DNA of 5,453 nucleotides from Planctomycetota bacterium (GCA_030623665.1 JAUXLO010000133.1:1-5453), one strand, 5' to 3'; positions 1-5,437 are shown, numbered from the stretch's first letter. Translations and numbers: made by a program. Notes: a model not told the origin generated them from the letters alone.

Positions 1-162
1 GAGGTGGTGGTCTATGATGAGAAGGATAAGATGTTGGGCGTGAAAGGTTTTGAGGTCCGGGACATTGCCATGGGCGAGAAGATGCCTTTCGAGGCGCTCA
101 TAAAGAACACCAAGGCCCACTGGATTAAGAGATATGAGATACAGTACCTGAGGGGTTCTTAA
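1..162 (+). CDS. FxLYD-like domain protein, C-terminal fragment (5' end outside window)
   Basis: An open frame enters the window at base 1 in frame 1 and stops at TAA 160-162, leaving the last 53 residues. It holds the motif VYDEKDKMLG followed by a PF pair and an aromatic end (YEIQYLRGS), which resembles the last strands of an FxLYD/DUF3426-type extracytoplasmic beta domain. Its 53 residues align without gaps to residues 139-191 of the next gene, with 16 identities by my count, including Y-D-E-K, L-G, M-G, P-F and the terminal Gly. The two are therefore probably tandem paralogs. No membrane segment is visible in the fragment; if the gene resembles its neighbour, the anchor lies upstream of the window. 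The function is unknown. The next gene starts 39 bp downstream in the same reading frame with no intervening stop after the TAA. Confidence 0.75.
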   Translation, partial: EVVVYDEKDKMLGVKGFEVRDIAMGEKMPFEALIKNTKAHWIKRYEIQYLRGS

Positions 163-201
163 GATATTTGTGCTGTTTATGTAATCGAAAGGTCGCAAAA
201 A

Positions 202-777
202 ATGTGCATGGGACATGGAGATACAGACAATACCGGCTGGAGATTTAATCTGCCTATGGTGGCGTTATATCTCTTCCTGCTTCTGGGTTTGCTTGGTTCG
301 TTGGGGGCCAATGGTTCTGAGGCCAGAATCATGGAGAAGATGATTGCGCTGGAAGAGACCCTGCAGGAGCTTATGGCGAAGATAGAAGACATAGACAGGC
401 GGGTAACGGCGCTAGAGCGGGGTCTGTCGGCGCGCCGTGAGGCGCCTAGGGTAGTAAAACCCAGGAAAGGCACCGCAAAGAAGGGCAAGAAGCTCATAGA
501 TATCGGGCAGGGGTTTTACGTGATTAATTTGGACTACAAAGGCATAGTTGAAAACACCATCTTTACGGGGGAGTTAGAGAACAGCGGTGCAAGGGATTAC
601 CAGTTCGTGCTCATTGAGGTAGAGGCCTATGATGAAAAGGGCAGGGTGTTGGGTGGTAATGTCCTTAACATCACCGGTATGCCGATGGGCACGACCAAGC
701 CGTTCAAGATTACCATCTACGGTGTAAATGCCAGAGACGTGGTCGGTTATGATGTAAGGTTTGTCAAGGGCTTCTGA
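202..777 (+). CDS. membrane-anchored coiled-coil protein with C-terminal FxLYD-like domain
   Basis: This is a 191-aa protein of unknown function. A short polar N-terminus is followed by one hydrophobic segment (about residues 17-35), which looks like an uncleaved signal anchor. A coiled coil follows: hydrophobic residues at 43, 47, 50, 54, 57, 61, 64, 68, 71 and 75 give a perfect 4-3 heptad spacing. Next is a basic, Pro-containing linker (about 78-97). The C-terminal beta domain (about 98-191) contains FTGELENSG and VEAYDEKGRVLG, the pattern of FxLYD domains, which are usually extracytoplasmic. From this I infer a single-pass protein with its coiled coil and beta domain outside the cytoplasmic membrane, probably oligomeric. 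The ATG at 202 is preceded by AAAGG at 188-192 at suitable spacing; a second ATG at 208 is a less likely start. It lies 39 bp after a paralogous gene, so co-transcription is likely. Its 3' end overlaps convergent coaB by 14 bp. Confidence 0.85.
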   Translation: MCMGHGDTDNTGWRFNLPMVALYLFLLLGLLGSLGANGSEARIMEKMIALEETLQELMAKIEDIDRRVTALERGLSARREAPRVVKPRKGTAKKGKKLIDIGQGFYVINLDYKGIVENTIFTGELENSGARDYQFVLIEVEAYDEKGRVLGGNVLNITGMPMGTTKPFKITIYGVNARDVVGYDVRFVKGF

Positions 778-1456
778 GGTCTGAAGGGGTTCCGGGTGCC
801 GCAAGCCCTGCCTCGGTAAGTTTTACCAGCCTGGCGGCTATCTCCTTCTTGGTATGAACAACCTCCACCACTTCACCTGTCTTGGAGATTATATACGCCG
901 GGTGGCGGTCTGCCGTAATCTCGGTGAGGTCGTTGGCCACGAGGAGGTCTGCACCTGAGCTTGAAATCAGCTCCCTGGACCTCTCGAGCAGTACTTCCCG
1001 GCTCTGCCCCGCCTCAAGCTTAAAGCCCACCAGTATGGAGTCGGGCCAAATTCCCCTGATGAGTTTTATTACCTTTGGTGTCCTGACCAGCCTTATCTCC
1101 CATGCCTCCTCTTCTTGTGTTGAGACCTTTCCCTTTCTCGGATCTTCCGGGGCAAAATCGGATACCGCCATGGCATGGAATATTGCATCAAATTTTTCTC
1201 CCCTTAAACCCTCCAGGGCCCGTATCAGTTCGTCAACCGTCTCCACCTCTATAAGGCGCATCCCTTCATCAGGGTCGGGCCTCATGCTGTCGGCACCGTA
1301 GAGAAAGGTCACGGCGGAGCCGTGCGCCAGGAGTTCGCGTGCTATCTCCATGCCCAGCCTGCCGGACGACCTGGAGCTTATAAAGCGTACGTCATCCAGC
1401 GGGACCCTGGTGGGGCCGGAGGTCACTAATATCTTCTTCCCGGAAAGTGTGCCCAT
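764..1456 (-). CDS. coaB: standalone phosphopantothenate--cysteine ligase (CoaB, DFP family)
   Basis: CoaB joins 4'-phosphopantothenate to cysteine using a nucleotide triphosphate, making phosphopantothenoylcysteine for coenzyme A. The 230-aa length matches the DFP (PF04127) domain alone, so there is no fused flavin CoaC decarboxylase. Visible motifs are the Rossmann start ILVTSGPTR (residues 10-17), DDVRFISSRSSGRLG (21-35), the central MAVSDFAPE (96-104), a lysine pair KGK (108-110) where the family has a substrate-binding Lys, and VANDL (173-177). The VANDL-H-x-A-Y-I-I pattern resembles the standalone (streptococcal-type) CoaB branch. One oddity: the near-invariant Asn of the IS-N-x-S-S/T-G motif is Ser28 here. 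The ATG at 1456 is the only reasonable start; TAA lies seven codons upstream in frame, and no Shine-Dalgarno site is visible. It is 30 bp downstream of the DUF2148 gene on the same strand, so an operon is likely. Its stop overlaps the convergent FxLYD gene, and no terminator is seen between them. Confidence 0.9.
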   Translation of the reverse strand: MGTLSGKKILVTSGPTRVPLDDVRFISSRSSGRLGMEIARELLAHGSAVTFLYGADSMRPDPDEGMRLIEVETVDELIRALEGLRGEKFDAIFHAMAVSDFAPEDPRKGKVSTQEEEAWEIRLVRTPKVIKLIRGIWPDSILVGFKLEAGQSREVLLERSRELISSSGADLLVANDLTEITADRHPAYIISKTGEVVEVVHTKKEIAARLVKLTEAGLAAPGTPSDLRSP

Positions 1457-1468
1457 AAATTTTTTGGT

Positions 1469-1474
1469 ATTATA
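1469..1474 (-). promoter_or_regulatory. consensus -10-like hexamer upstream of coaB
   Basis: The minus strand reads TATAAT here, ending 12 bases before the coaB ATG. A start about 7 bases downstream would give a nearly leaderless mRNA, which would fit the missing Shine-Dalgarno site. There is no -35 box at 16-18 bp. A perfect TTGACA lies at 1503-1498, but its spacing of 23 bp is too long, and it overlaps the last codons of the upstream gene. Readthrough from the DUF2148 gene is the simpler explanation for coaB expression. Confidence 0.25.
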
Positions 1475-1486
1475 CGTGAGTTAAAA

Positions 1487-2017
1487 TTAGGTCTTCCTGT
1501 CAAAATAGATGCTCTTGCCGGTAACGGAGAGGGGTATACCCATGACCATGTCCCAGTCACAGAAACCGTACTTTCTCGCCACCACCCCGGCGCGGTACAT
1601 AATCCGGTTGTCGATGTTATGTATGCCCAGGGTCTTGACCGCAGAGCCCACGGCTATGCCAAGGTCCTGTTGCCTCCACGCACACTGCGGACCCTTAAAC
1701 TCATCAAGCTCTTTGGGCTTGAGTTCATCACAGGTCGGCACGCCGCAGGCCCCGCAGTTCAGCCCGCAGGGCGTGGCGTCCTTCAGCCCGATAAGGAGCA
1801 TCGCACCCGAATCGCGCACGTTGCCGCCGTCCCTGTCAAAACCCCTCCTGCCGGTCTTCTCACCATACTCCACCATGGCGTCGGCGAACCGCCTGAGCCC
1901 ATCACCCTCTACGATAGTCACCTTTATAAAATCCTCGCCCTTCGACTTGGGTGCGGTGCGGGCCGACACGGCCGCAAGCTCCGCCGCCATCCTCAGACCC
2001 CGAATCTCTTCCGTCAT
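1487..2017 (-). CDS. DUF2148 domain protein, putative iron-sulfur (ferredoxin-like) protein
   Basis: This 176-aa protein resembles the DUF2148 family, described only as ferredoxin-domain proteins and common in anaerobes; its biochemical role is unknown. Family-like features are the N-terminal SARTAPKSKGED (residues 18-29) and a cysteine cluster in PCGLNCGACGVPTC: Cys84, Cys88, Cys91 and Cys96 (C-x3-C-x2-C-x4-C). Cys112 follows in GPQCAWRQQDLG, and there is one more at Cys153. Four or five of these could hold a 4Fe-4S cluster; this is inference. No signal peptide or membrane segment is visible, so it should be cytoplasmic. The ATG at 2017 has a clear Shine-Dalgarno GGAG at 2028-2025 with 7-base spacing, which decides the start over an out-of-frame ATG at 2030. 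It is the first gene of a probable minus-strand unit with coaB and diverges from pncB-nadE. Confidence 0.8.
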   Translation of the reverse strand: MTEEIRGLRMAAELAAVSARTAPKSKGEDFIKVTIVEGDGLRRFADAMVEYGEKTGRRGFDRDGGNVRDSGAMLLIGLKDATPCGLNCGACGVPTCDELKPKELDEFKGPQCAWRQQDLGIAVGSAVKTLGIHNIDNRIMYRAGVVARKYGFCDWDMVMGIPLSVTGKSIYFDRKT

Positions 2018-2037
2018 TTAGCTGCTCCATAATAAAG

Positions 2038-2043
2038 TTTATA
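2038..2043 (-). promoter_or_regulatory. possible -10 element of the DUF2148-coaB unit
   Basis: The minus strand reads TATAAA, 20 bases upstream of the DUF2148 start and just before its Shine-Dalgarno site. At 17 bp spacing the -35 position reads TCTAGG, a poor match to TTGACA. That position overlaps the inverted repeat at 2062-2083, so an activator- or repressor-controlled promoter is conceivable. The evidence is weak. Confidence 0.25.
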
Positions 2044-2061
2044 TGTAGCGTGCGAGCCGTC

Positions 2062-2083
2062 CTAGAGGCACGTCTACCTCTAG
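2062..2083. repeat. perfect inverted repeat (7-bp arms, 8-bp spacer), possible operator
   Basis: CTAGAGG (2062-2068) and CCTCTAG (2077-2083) are exact reverse complements, separated by 8 bases. The repeat sits in the divergent intergenic region about 45 bp upstream of the DUF2148 start and over the -35 position of its candidate promoter. A dimeric regulator site is plausible from placement. It could also form a short hairpin, but no U-tract follows on either strand. Confidence 0.5.
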
Positions 2084-2099
2084 CATGATTTATCTCGCA

Positions 2100-2129
2100 T
2101 GGTTAACGTTTTCTTTATGCCGCTAACCA
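2100..2129. repeat. imperfect inverted repeat (9-bp arms, 8 of 9 paired)
   Basis: TGGTTAACG (2100-2108) pairs with CGCTAACCA (2121-2129) with one A-C mismatch and a 12-base AT-rich spacer. It lies near the middle of the divergent region, 17 bp beyond the first inverted repeat and unrelated to it in sequence. It may be a second protein-binding site; chance cannot be excluded for arms of this length in AT-rich DNA. Confidence 0.4.
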
Positions 2130-2194
2130 GAAAATCCGAAAAAACTACAATATTACTCCCTATTCACACCGCAGGCGTCAAGGACTTTTTCATA

Positions 2195-2223
2195 TTTACA
2201 AAATGCCGGAATTTGGCTATATT
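2195..2223 (+). promoter_or_regulatory. sigma70-type promoter for pncB-nadE
   Basis: TTTACA (2195-2200) and TATATT (2218-2223) each match the vegetative consensus at 5 of 6 positions and are separated by the ideal 17 bp. Transcription would begin near 2230, leaving an untranslated leader of about 39 bases before the GTG at 2269. This is the best promoter in the window and points to the right gene. A weaker TACAAT at 2146-2151 lacks a matching -35. Confidence 0.6.
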
Positions 2224-2268
2224 TAGTCGGTACTTTAACTTAGCTACTCCTTTCCGGATACTTCACTC

Positions 2269-3672
2269 GTGAGAGAGCCGAAACCCCTATATATAACGGA
2301 CGATAATATCGGTCTCGTTACCGACTTCTACCAGCTTACCATGGCGGCCGGGTATTTTCAAAATAATGTGAACACCCCCGCCACGTTCGAGCTGTTTGTG
2401 CGGAAAATGCCCGAAGACCGCTCCTTCCTCGTTACGGCAGGGCTCGAACAGGCCCTCCACTATCTAAAGACCCTGAGATTCTCTGAGAACGCTATAGACT
2501 ATATAAGACATCACCCGTCGTTCAAGAGGGTAAAGGAGGAATTTTTCGATTACCTGAGGGATTTCCGTTTCTGCGGGGACGTATATGCCATCCCTGAGGG
2601 TACTGTGGCCTTTGCAGAGGAGCCGCTGCTGAGGGTAACTGCGCCCATGATAGAGGCCCAACTGGTGGAGACATATCTCTTGTCTACCATAAATTTTCAG
2701 ACCCTGATAGCGACTAAGGCGGCGCGGGTGGTGCTTGCGGCGAGGGGCAGGGATGTGACCGATTTTGGGAGCCGCAGGGCCCACGGTCCACAGGCCGGTG
2801 TGCTTGCGGCCAGGGCGTGCTTTATAGGCGGATGCACATCCACGTCAAACGTCCTTGCCGGACGTGAACTGGGGATACCCGTCCTGGGCACTATGGCACA
2901 CTCGTGGGTCATGGCCTTTGATACGGAGGAAGAGGCCTTCCGCCGCTTCTACGACGTCTTTCCCGAGAATACGGCGCTGCTTATCGACACGTACGATACT
3001 ATTAAGGGTGCACACCTTGCAAAACGGATAGATACTGACAATCAACTCCTGGCCGTCAGGCTGGACAGCGGCGACCTCCTGGAATTGAGCAAGGAGGTCA
3101 GAAAGATACTGGACGACGACGGCCTAAACCATGTCAAAATCATGGCCAGCGGTGACCTTAACGAGTATCTAGTTGATGGGCTCCTGACGCAGGGGGCGCC
3201 GATAGACATATTCGGGGTCGGCACCGAGATGGTGACCTCCAGGGACCAGCCCGCCCTTGGCGGTATCTACAAGCTGGTGGAACAGGAGAGAGCCGGCAGT
3301 GCGGTCCCGAGGATGAAGTTCAGTGAGGACAAGGTCTTTTATCCCTCAAGGAAACAGGTCCACAGGTTCTCTGACAAAGGCGGCACCTATACGCATGACA
3401 TGCTGTGCCTGGAAGGCGAGACCAGCGGGGGGTTCCCCCTGTTGGAGCGTGTTATGGAGGAAGGTGAGATGACAATGGACCTGCCCGATATCAAGGTCCT
3501 TCATGATAGGGCCAAAGAGTCCATCTCCAATCTGCCTTCGGGGTTTAAGGACATTAAGTGCACCCGGTCTTATACCGTAAAAAAGAGTGAGCGGCTTCAA
3601 GAACTGAGGAAAAATACCGAGGAGGAGTTAAGAGAGGCCAATAAGCCTCAAGGGACAACGACAAAGGCATGA
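2269..3672 (+). CDS. pncB: nicotinate phosphoribosyltransferase
   Basis: PncB makes nicotinate mononucleotide from nicotinate and PRPP, helped by ATP, the entry step of the Preiss-Handler salvage route to NAD. The 467-aa length is normal for the family. Motifs run in order: DNIGLVTDFYQLTMAAGYF (residues 12-30), the phosphoribosyl-binding DFGSRRAHGPQAG (165-177), TSNVLAGRELGIPVLGTMAHS (192-212), in which His211 corresponds to the autophosphorylated histidine of characterised enzymes, LLIDTYDT (237-244), VRLDSGDL (263-270), and FGVGTEMVTSRDQPALGGIY (315-334). No key residue looks missing. The start is GTG 2269: TAA lies in frame at 2236-2238, no other start codon lies between, and the next ATG (2341) falls inside a conserved motif. 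The ribosome site is weak (GGA at 2256-2258). Its stop overlaps the nadE start in ATGA, implying translational coupling. The protein should be cytoplasmic. Confidence 0.95.
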   Translation: MREPKPLYITDDNIGLVTDFYQLTMAAGYFQNNVNTPATFELFVRKMPEDRSFLVTAGLEQALHYLKTLRFSENAIDYIRHHPSFKRVKEEFFDYLRDFRFCGDVYAIPEGTVAFAEEPLLRVTAPMIEAQLVETYLLSTINFQTLIATKAARVVLAARGRDVTDFGSRRAHGPQAGVLAARACFIGGCTSTSNVLAGRELGIPVLGTMAHSWVMAFDTEEEAFRRFYDVFPENTALLIDTYDTIKGAHLAKRIDTDNQLLAVRLDSGDLLELSKEVRKILDDDGLNHVKIMASGDLNEYLVDGLLTQGAPIDIFGVGTEMVTSRDQPALGGIYKLVEQERAGSAVPRMKFSEDKVFYPSRKQVHRFSDKGGTYTHDMLCLEGETSGGFPLLERVMEEGEMTMDLPDIKVLHDRAKESISNLPSGFKDIKCTRSYTVKKSERLQELRKNTEEELREANKPQGTTTKA

Positions 3673-5285
3673 AGATCGCCCTGGCACAAATTAACCCCAC
3701 CGTAGCGGCGTTTGAGGAGAATGTAGAGACCATCACTTCAGCCATAGAAAAGGCCAGAGGTCTTGGGGCGGATTTGGTCATATTTCCGGAGATGGCCGTT
3801 ATTGGTTCACCGGCAAAAGACCTGCTTGAAAATCCAGCGCTGATCCGGGATAACCGGAAGGCCCTGGAGAAAATAAGCTCAAAGACCGACAACATTGCCG
3901 CCATAGTCGGTTTCGTGGATAGGAACCACACAAAGGACCAAAAGGCCCTCTATAACGCTGCGGCATTCATAAAAAATCAACAGGTAGAATCTATACACCA
4001 CAAGTCTCTGTTATCCACCTATGACGTCTTTGATGAAGACAGATACTTTGTGTCAGACCCCGACGTGTCTACGGTATGGTTTAAGGGTAGAAATATAGGC
4101 ATAACCATCGGAGAGGAGCTTCTTAGGGCCGGCGGCCCGTTAAAGACGTTAATAAGTCGGGGTGTGAGGCTGATTGTAAACATTGCCGCTAATCCGTATT
4201 CATTAGAGGAATGTAAGACCCGGCGGCAGGTCCTTTCCGAGCGTGCGTCCACCCACAACATTGACCTAGTGTACGTAAACCAGGTGGGCGGAAACGACGC
4301 ACTGGTCTATGACGGGCATAGCTGCGTGATAGACCATTGGGGCAGGCAGGTGGCCAGGGCGAAGGACTTTGAAGAGGACCTGGTAGTGGTTGATCTTAAG
4401 GGTCCGCTGACGGAACTGCCGACAGAGGACATCAGACCCATCGAATCCGTGCATAAGGCCCTGGTGCTCGGTCTGAGGGATTACGCAAGAAAATGTGGAT
4501 TCAAGACGGCGATTATTGGTATTAGCGGCGGGATAGACTCGGCGGTAGTGGTGTGCATTACGGTAGCGGCCCTGGGGAGGGAGAACGTAGTAACTGTGTC
4601 AATGCCCTCCCAATTCTCCTCAAAAGGGGGTATTGAGGATTCAAGGAAATTGGTCCGGACACTGGACATAACCCTGAAGGAGATACCAATCAAGGGCTTG
4701 TACGATGCGTACTTAAGTGTTTTCCATGACGAGTTTAAGGATGTAGCGCCCGGCGTGGCGGAAGAGAATCTTCAGACTAGGATAAGGGGCGATATCCTGA
4801 TGACCCTGTCCAACAAATTCGGCCACCTGGTGGTGACTACCGGGAATAAGAGCGAGCTCGCCTGCGGCTATTGTACACTCTATGGAGACCTATCCGGCGG
4901 GTTTGCGGTAATGGCCGACGTGCCCAAGACTATGGTATACAAGCTTGCAGAATATATAAACCGCGATAAGGAGGTTATTCCAAGGGGCACCATCGCCAGG
5001 GCCCCGTCCGCCGAGCTCAGGCCCAACCAGACCGACCGGGATACCCTGCCGGAGTACGATACACTGGACGGTATATTAAAGGCATATGTGGAAGAGATGA
5101 AGACGTTGGATGAAATTGCATCCATAGGTTACGATAAGTCTACGGTGAGGCATGTCATTGAAATGGTTGACAGGAACGAGTATAAGAGGGCGCAGGCGCC
5201 CCCCGCCCTGAGGATAACGTCCAAGGCGTTTGGCCACGGCAGGAGGATGCCCATTGCCCAGGGCTATAGATATAATAAAATTTAG
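3669..5285 (+). CDS. nadE: NAD synthetase of the glutamine-dependent type, glutaminase cysteine replaced
   Basis: NadE amidates nicotinate adenine dinucleotide to NAD with ATP, the last step of NAD synthesis. The 538-aa length is that of two-domain enzymes: a nitrilase-fold glutaminase (about 1-250) and an ATP-pyrophosphatase synthetase (about 263-530). The synthetase part looks intact: GISGGIDSA (284-292), EENLQTRIRG (365-374), TTGNKSELACGY (390-401), GDLSGGFAVMADVPKT (406-421), PSAELRPNQTD (446-456) and the RAQAPPALRIT tail (507-517). In the glutaminase, Glu41 (FPE) and Lys112 (HHK) of the Glu-Lys-Cys triad are present. The nucleophile motif, usually ICED, reads IGEE, so Cys is Gly148. Neighbouring motifs also depart: GSPAKDLL for GYPPEDLL, STYDVFDE for PNYGVFDE, NDALVYDG for QDELVFDG. 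I infer ammonia dependence. The start ATG 3669 overlaps the pncB stop, and the N-terminus MKIALAQINPTV is typical of the family. Confidence 0.93.
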   Translation: MKIALAQINPTVAAFEENVETITSAIEKARGLGADLVIFPEMAVIGSPAKDLLENPALIRDNRKALEKISSKTDNIAAIVGFVDRNHTKDQKALYNAAAFIKNQQVESIHHKSLLSTYDVFDEDRYFVSDPDVSTVWFKGRNIGITIGEELLRAGGPLKTLISRGVRLIVNIAANPYSLEECKTRRQVLSERASTHNIDLVYVNQVGGNDALVYDGHSCVIDHWGRQVARAKDFEEDLVVVDLKGPLTELPTEDIRPIESVHKALVLGLRDYARKCGFKTAIIGISGGIDSAVVVCITVAALGRENVVTVSMPSQFSSKGGIEDSRKLVRTLDITLKEIPIKGLYDAYLSVFHDEFKDVAPGVAEENLQTRIRGDILMTLSNKFGHLVVTTGNKSELACGYCTLYGDLSGGFAVMADVPKTMVYKLAEYINRDKEVIPRGTIARAPSAELRPNQTDRDTLPEYDTLDGILKAYVEEMKTLDEIASIGYDKSTVRHVIEMVDRNEYKRAQAPPALRITSKAFGHGRRMPIAQGYRYNKI

Positions 5286-5319
5286 AGGTCTTGGAGTTTG
5301 GAAAGCAGGATAAGTAAAA

Positions 5320-5379
5320 ATGAAGGATGGATCGGTTGCTGAGATTTGTGTGCAGTACTTGTGCTCTGCTTTGCACTAA
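5320..5379 (+). other. possible 19-aa small ORF after nadE
   Basis: ATG 5320 to TAA 5377-5379 encodes 19 residues (MKDGSVAEICVQYLCSALH). AGGA at 5307-5310 lies 9 bases upstream, a reasonable ribosome site. The stop falls inside a hairpin (5358-5380), and a terminator-like hairpin follows, an arrangement seen in leader peptides. No homology is recognised and ORFs this short are common by chance. Confidence 0.15.
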
Positions 5380-5380
5380 G
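5358..5380 (+). other. small hairpin downstream of nadE
   Basis: CTTGTGC (5358-5364) pairs with GCAC-T-AAG (5373-5380): 7 base pairs with one bulged T and an 8-base loop. There is no U-tract after it, so it is not itself a terminator. A competing pairing, GTGCA (5350-5354) with TGCAC (5372-5376), shares the same bases. It may be a 3'-UTR stability element, part of a small RNA, or chance. Confidence 0.3.
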
Positions 5381-5392
5381 AGAGTTGCGGAT

Positions 5393-5437
5393 AAAATGGG
5401 GTGGTAAAGCGGTCTGCCCGCCATACCATCCATTTTT
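5393..5437 (+). terminator. terminator-like hairpin ending the pncB-nadE unit
   Basis: Left arm 5393-5405 (AAAATGGGGTGGT) pairs with 5425-5436 (ACCATCCATTTT): 12 pairs including one G-U and one bulged G. An internal loop (AAA/CAT) leads to an upper stem GCGG/CCGC (5409-5412/5418-5421) with a 5-base loop. The descending arm ends in a run of five T (5433-5437) followed by AT-rich DNA. The A-run on the left arm would let it work in both directions. It lies about 110 bp after the nadE stop, longer than usual but with no convincing gene between. Confidence 0.6.

Noticed and set aside
1..162. Frameshifted or truncated part of the following FxLYD gene (pseudogene)
   Set aside because: It is in the same frame, has a matching C-terminal end and a proper stop, and the next gene has its own anchor, start and ribosome site. 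Two separate paralogs explain it better.
177..497. Minus-strand open frame of 106 codons under the FxLYD gene
   Set aside because: It lies opposite a well-supported gene, has Ser/Pro/Arg-rich low-information composition, and shows no recognisable domain or ribosome site.
1509..2032. Two plus-strand open frames (170 and 137 codons) opposite the DUF2148 gene
   Set aside because: The minus-strand protein has family motifs and a clear Shine-Dalgarno site. The plus-strand translations are Ser/Pro- or Arg/Leu/His-rich shadows.
2146..2151. TACAAT as an alternative -10 for pncB
   Set aside because: The position 17 bp upstream holds no acceptable -35 (3 of 6 at best), whereas TTTACA/TATATT at 2195-2223 is closer and better.
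2206..2257. CCGGAA (2206-2211) and TTCCGG (2252-2257) as a regulatory inverted repeat around the pncB promoter
   Set aside because: The arms are only 6 bp and 40 bp apart, and the first arm lies upstream of the inferred transcription start, so no RNA hairpin could form. Chance is likely.
2230..2268. Riboswitch or attenuator in the pncB leader
   Set aside because: The inferred leader is about 39 bases with no stable stem or T-run, too short for a known NAD-related riboswitch.
3554..3931. Minus-strand 125-codon open frame across the pncB/nadE junction
   Set aside because: It is antisense to conserved N-terminal NadE sequence and the end of PncB, with no motif of its own.
5155..5433. Minus-strand 92-codon open frame over the nadE 3' end and downstream tail
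   Set aside because: More than 130 bp is antisense to the conserved NadE C-terminus. The rest crosses the terminator hairpin, and no family is recognised.
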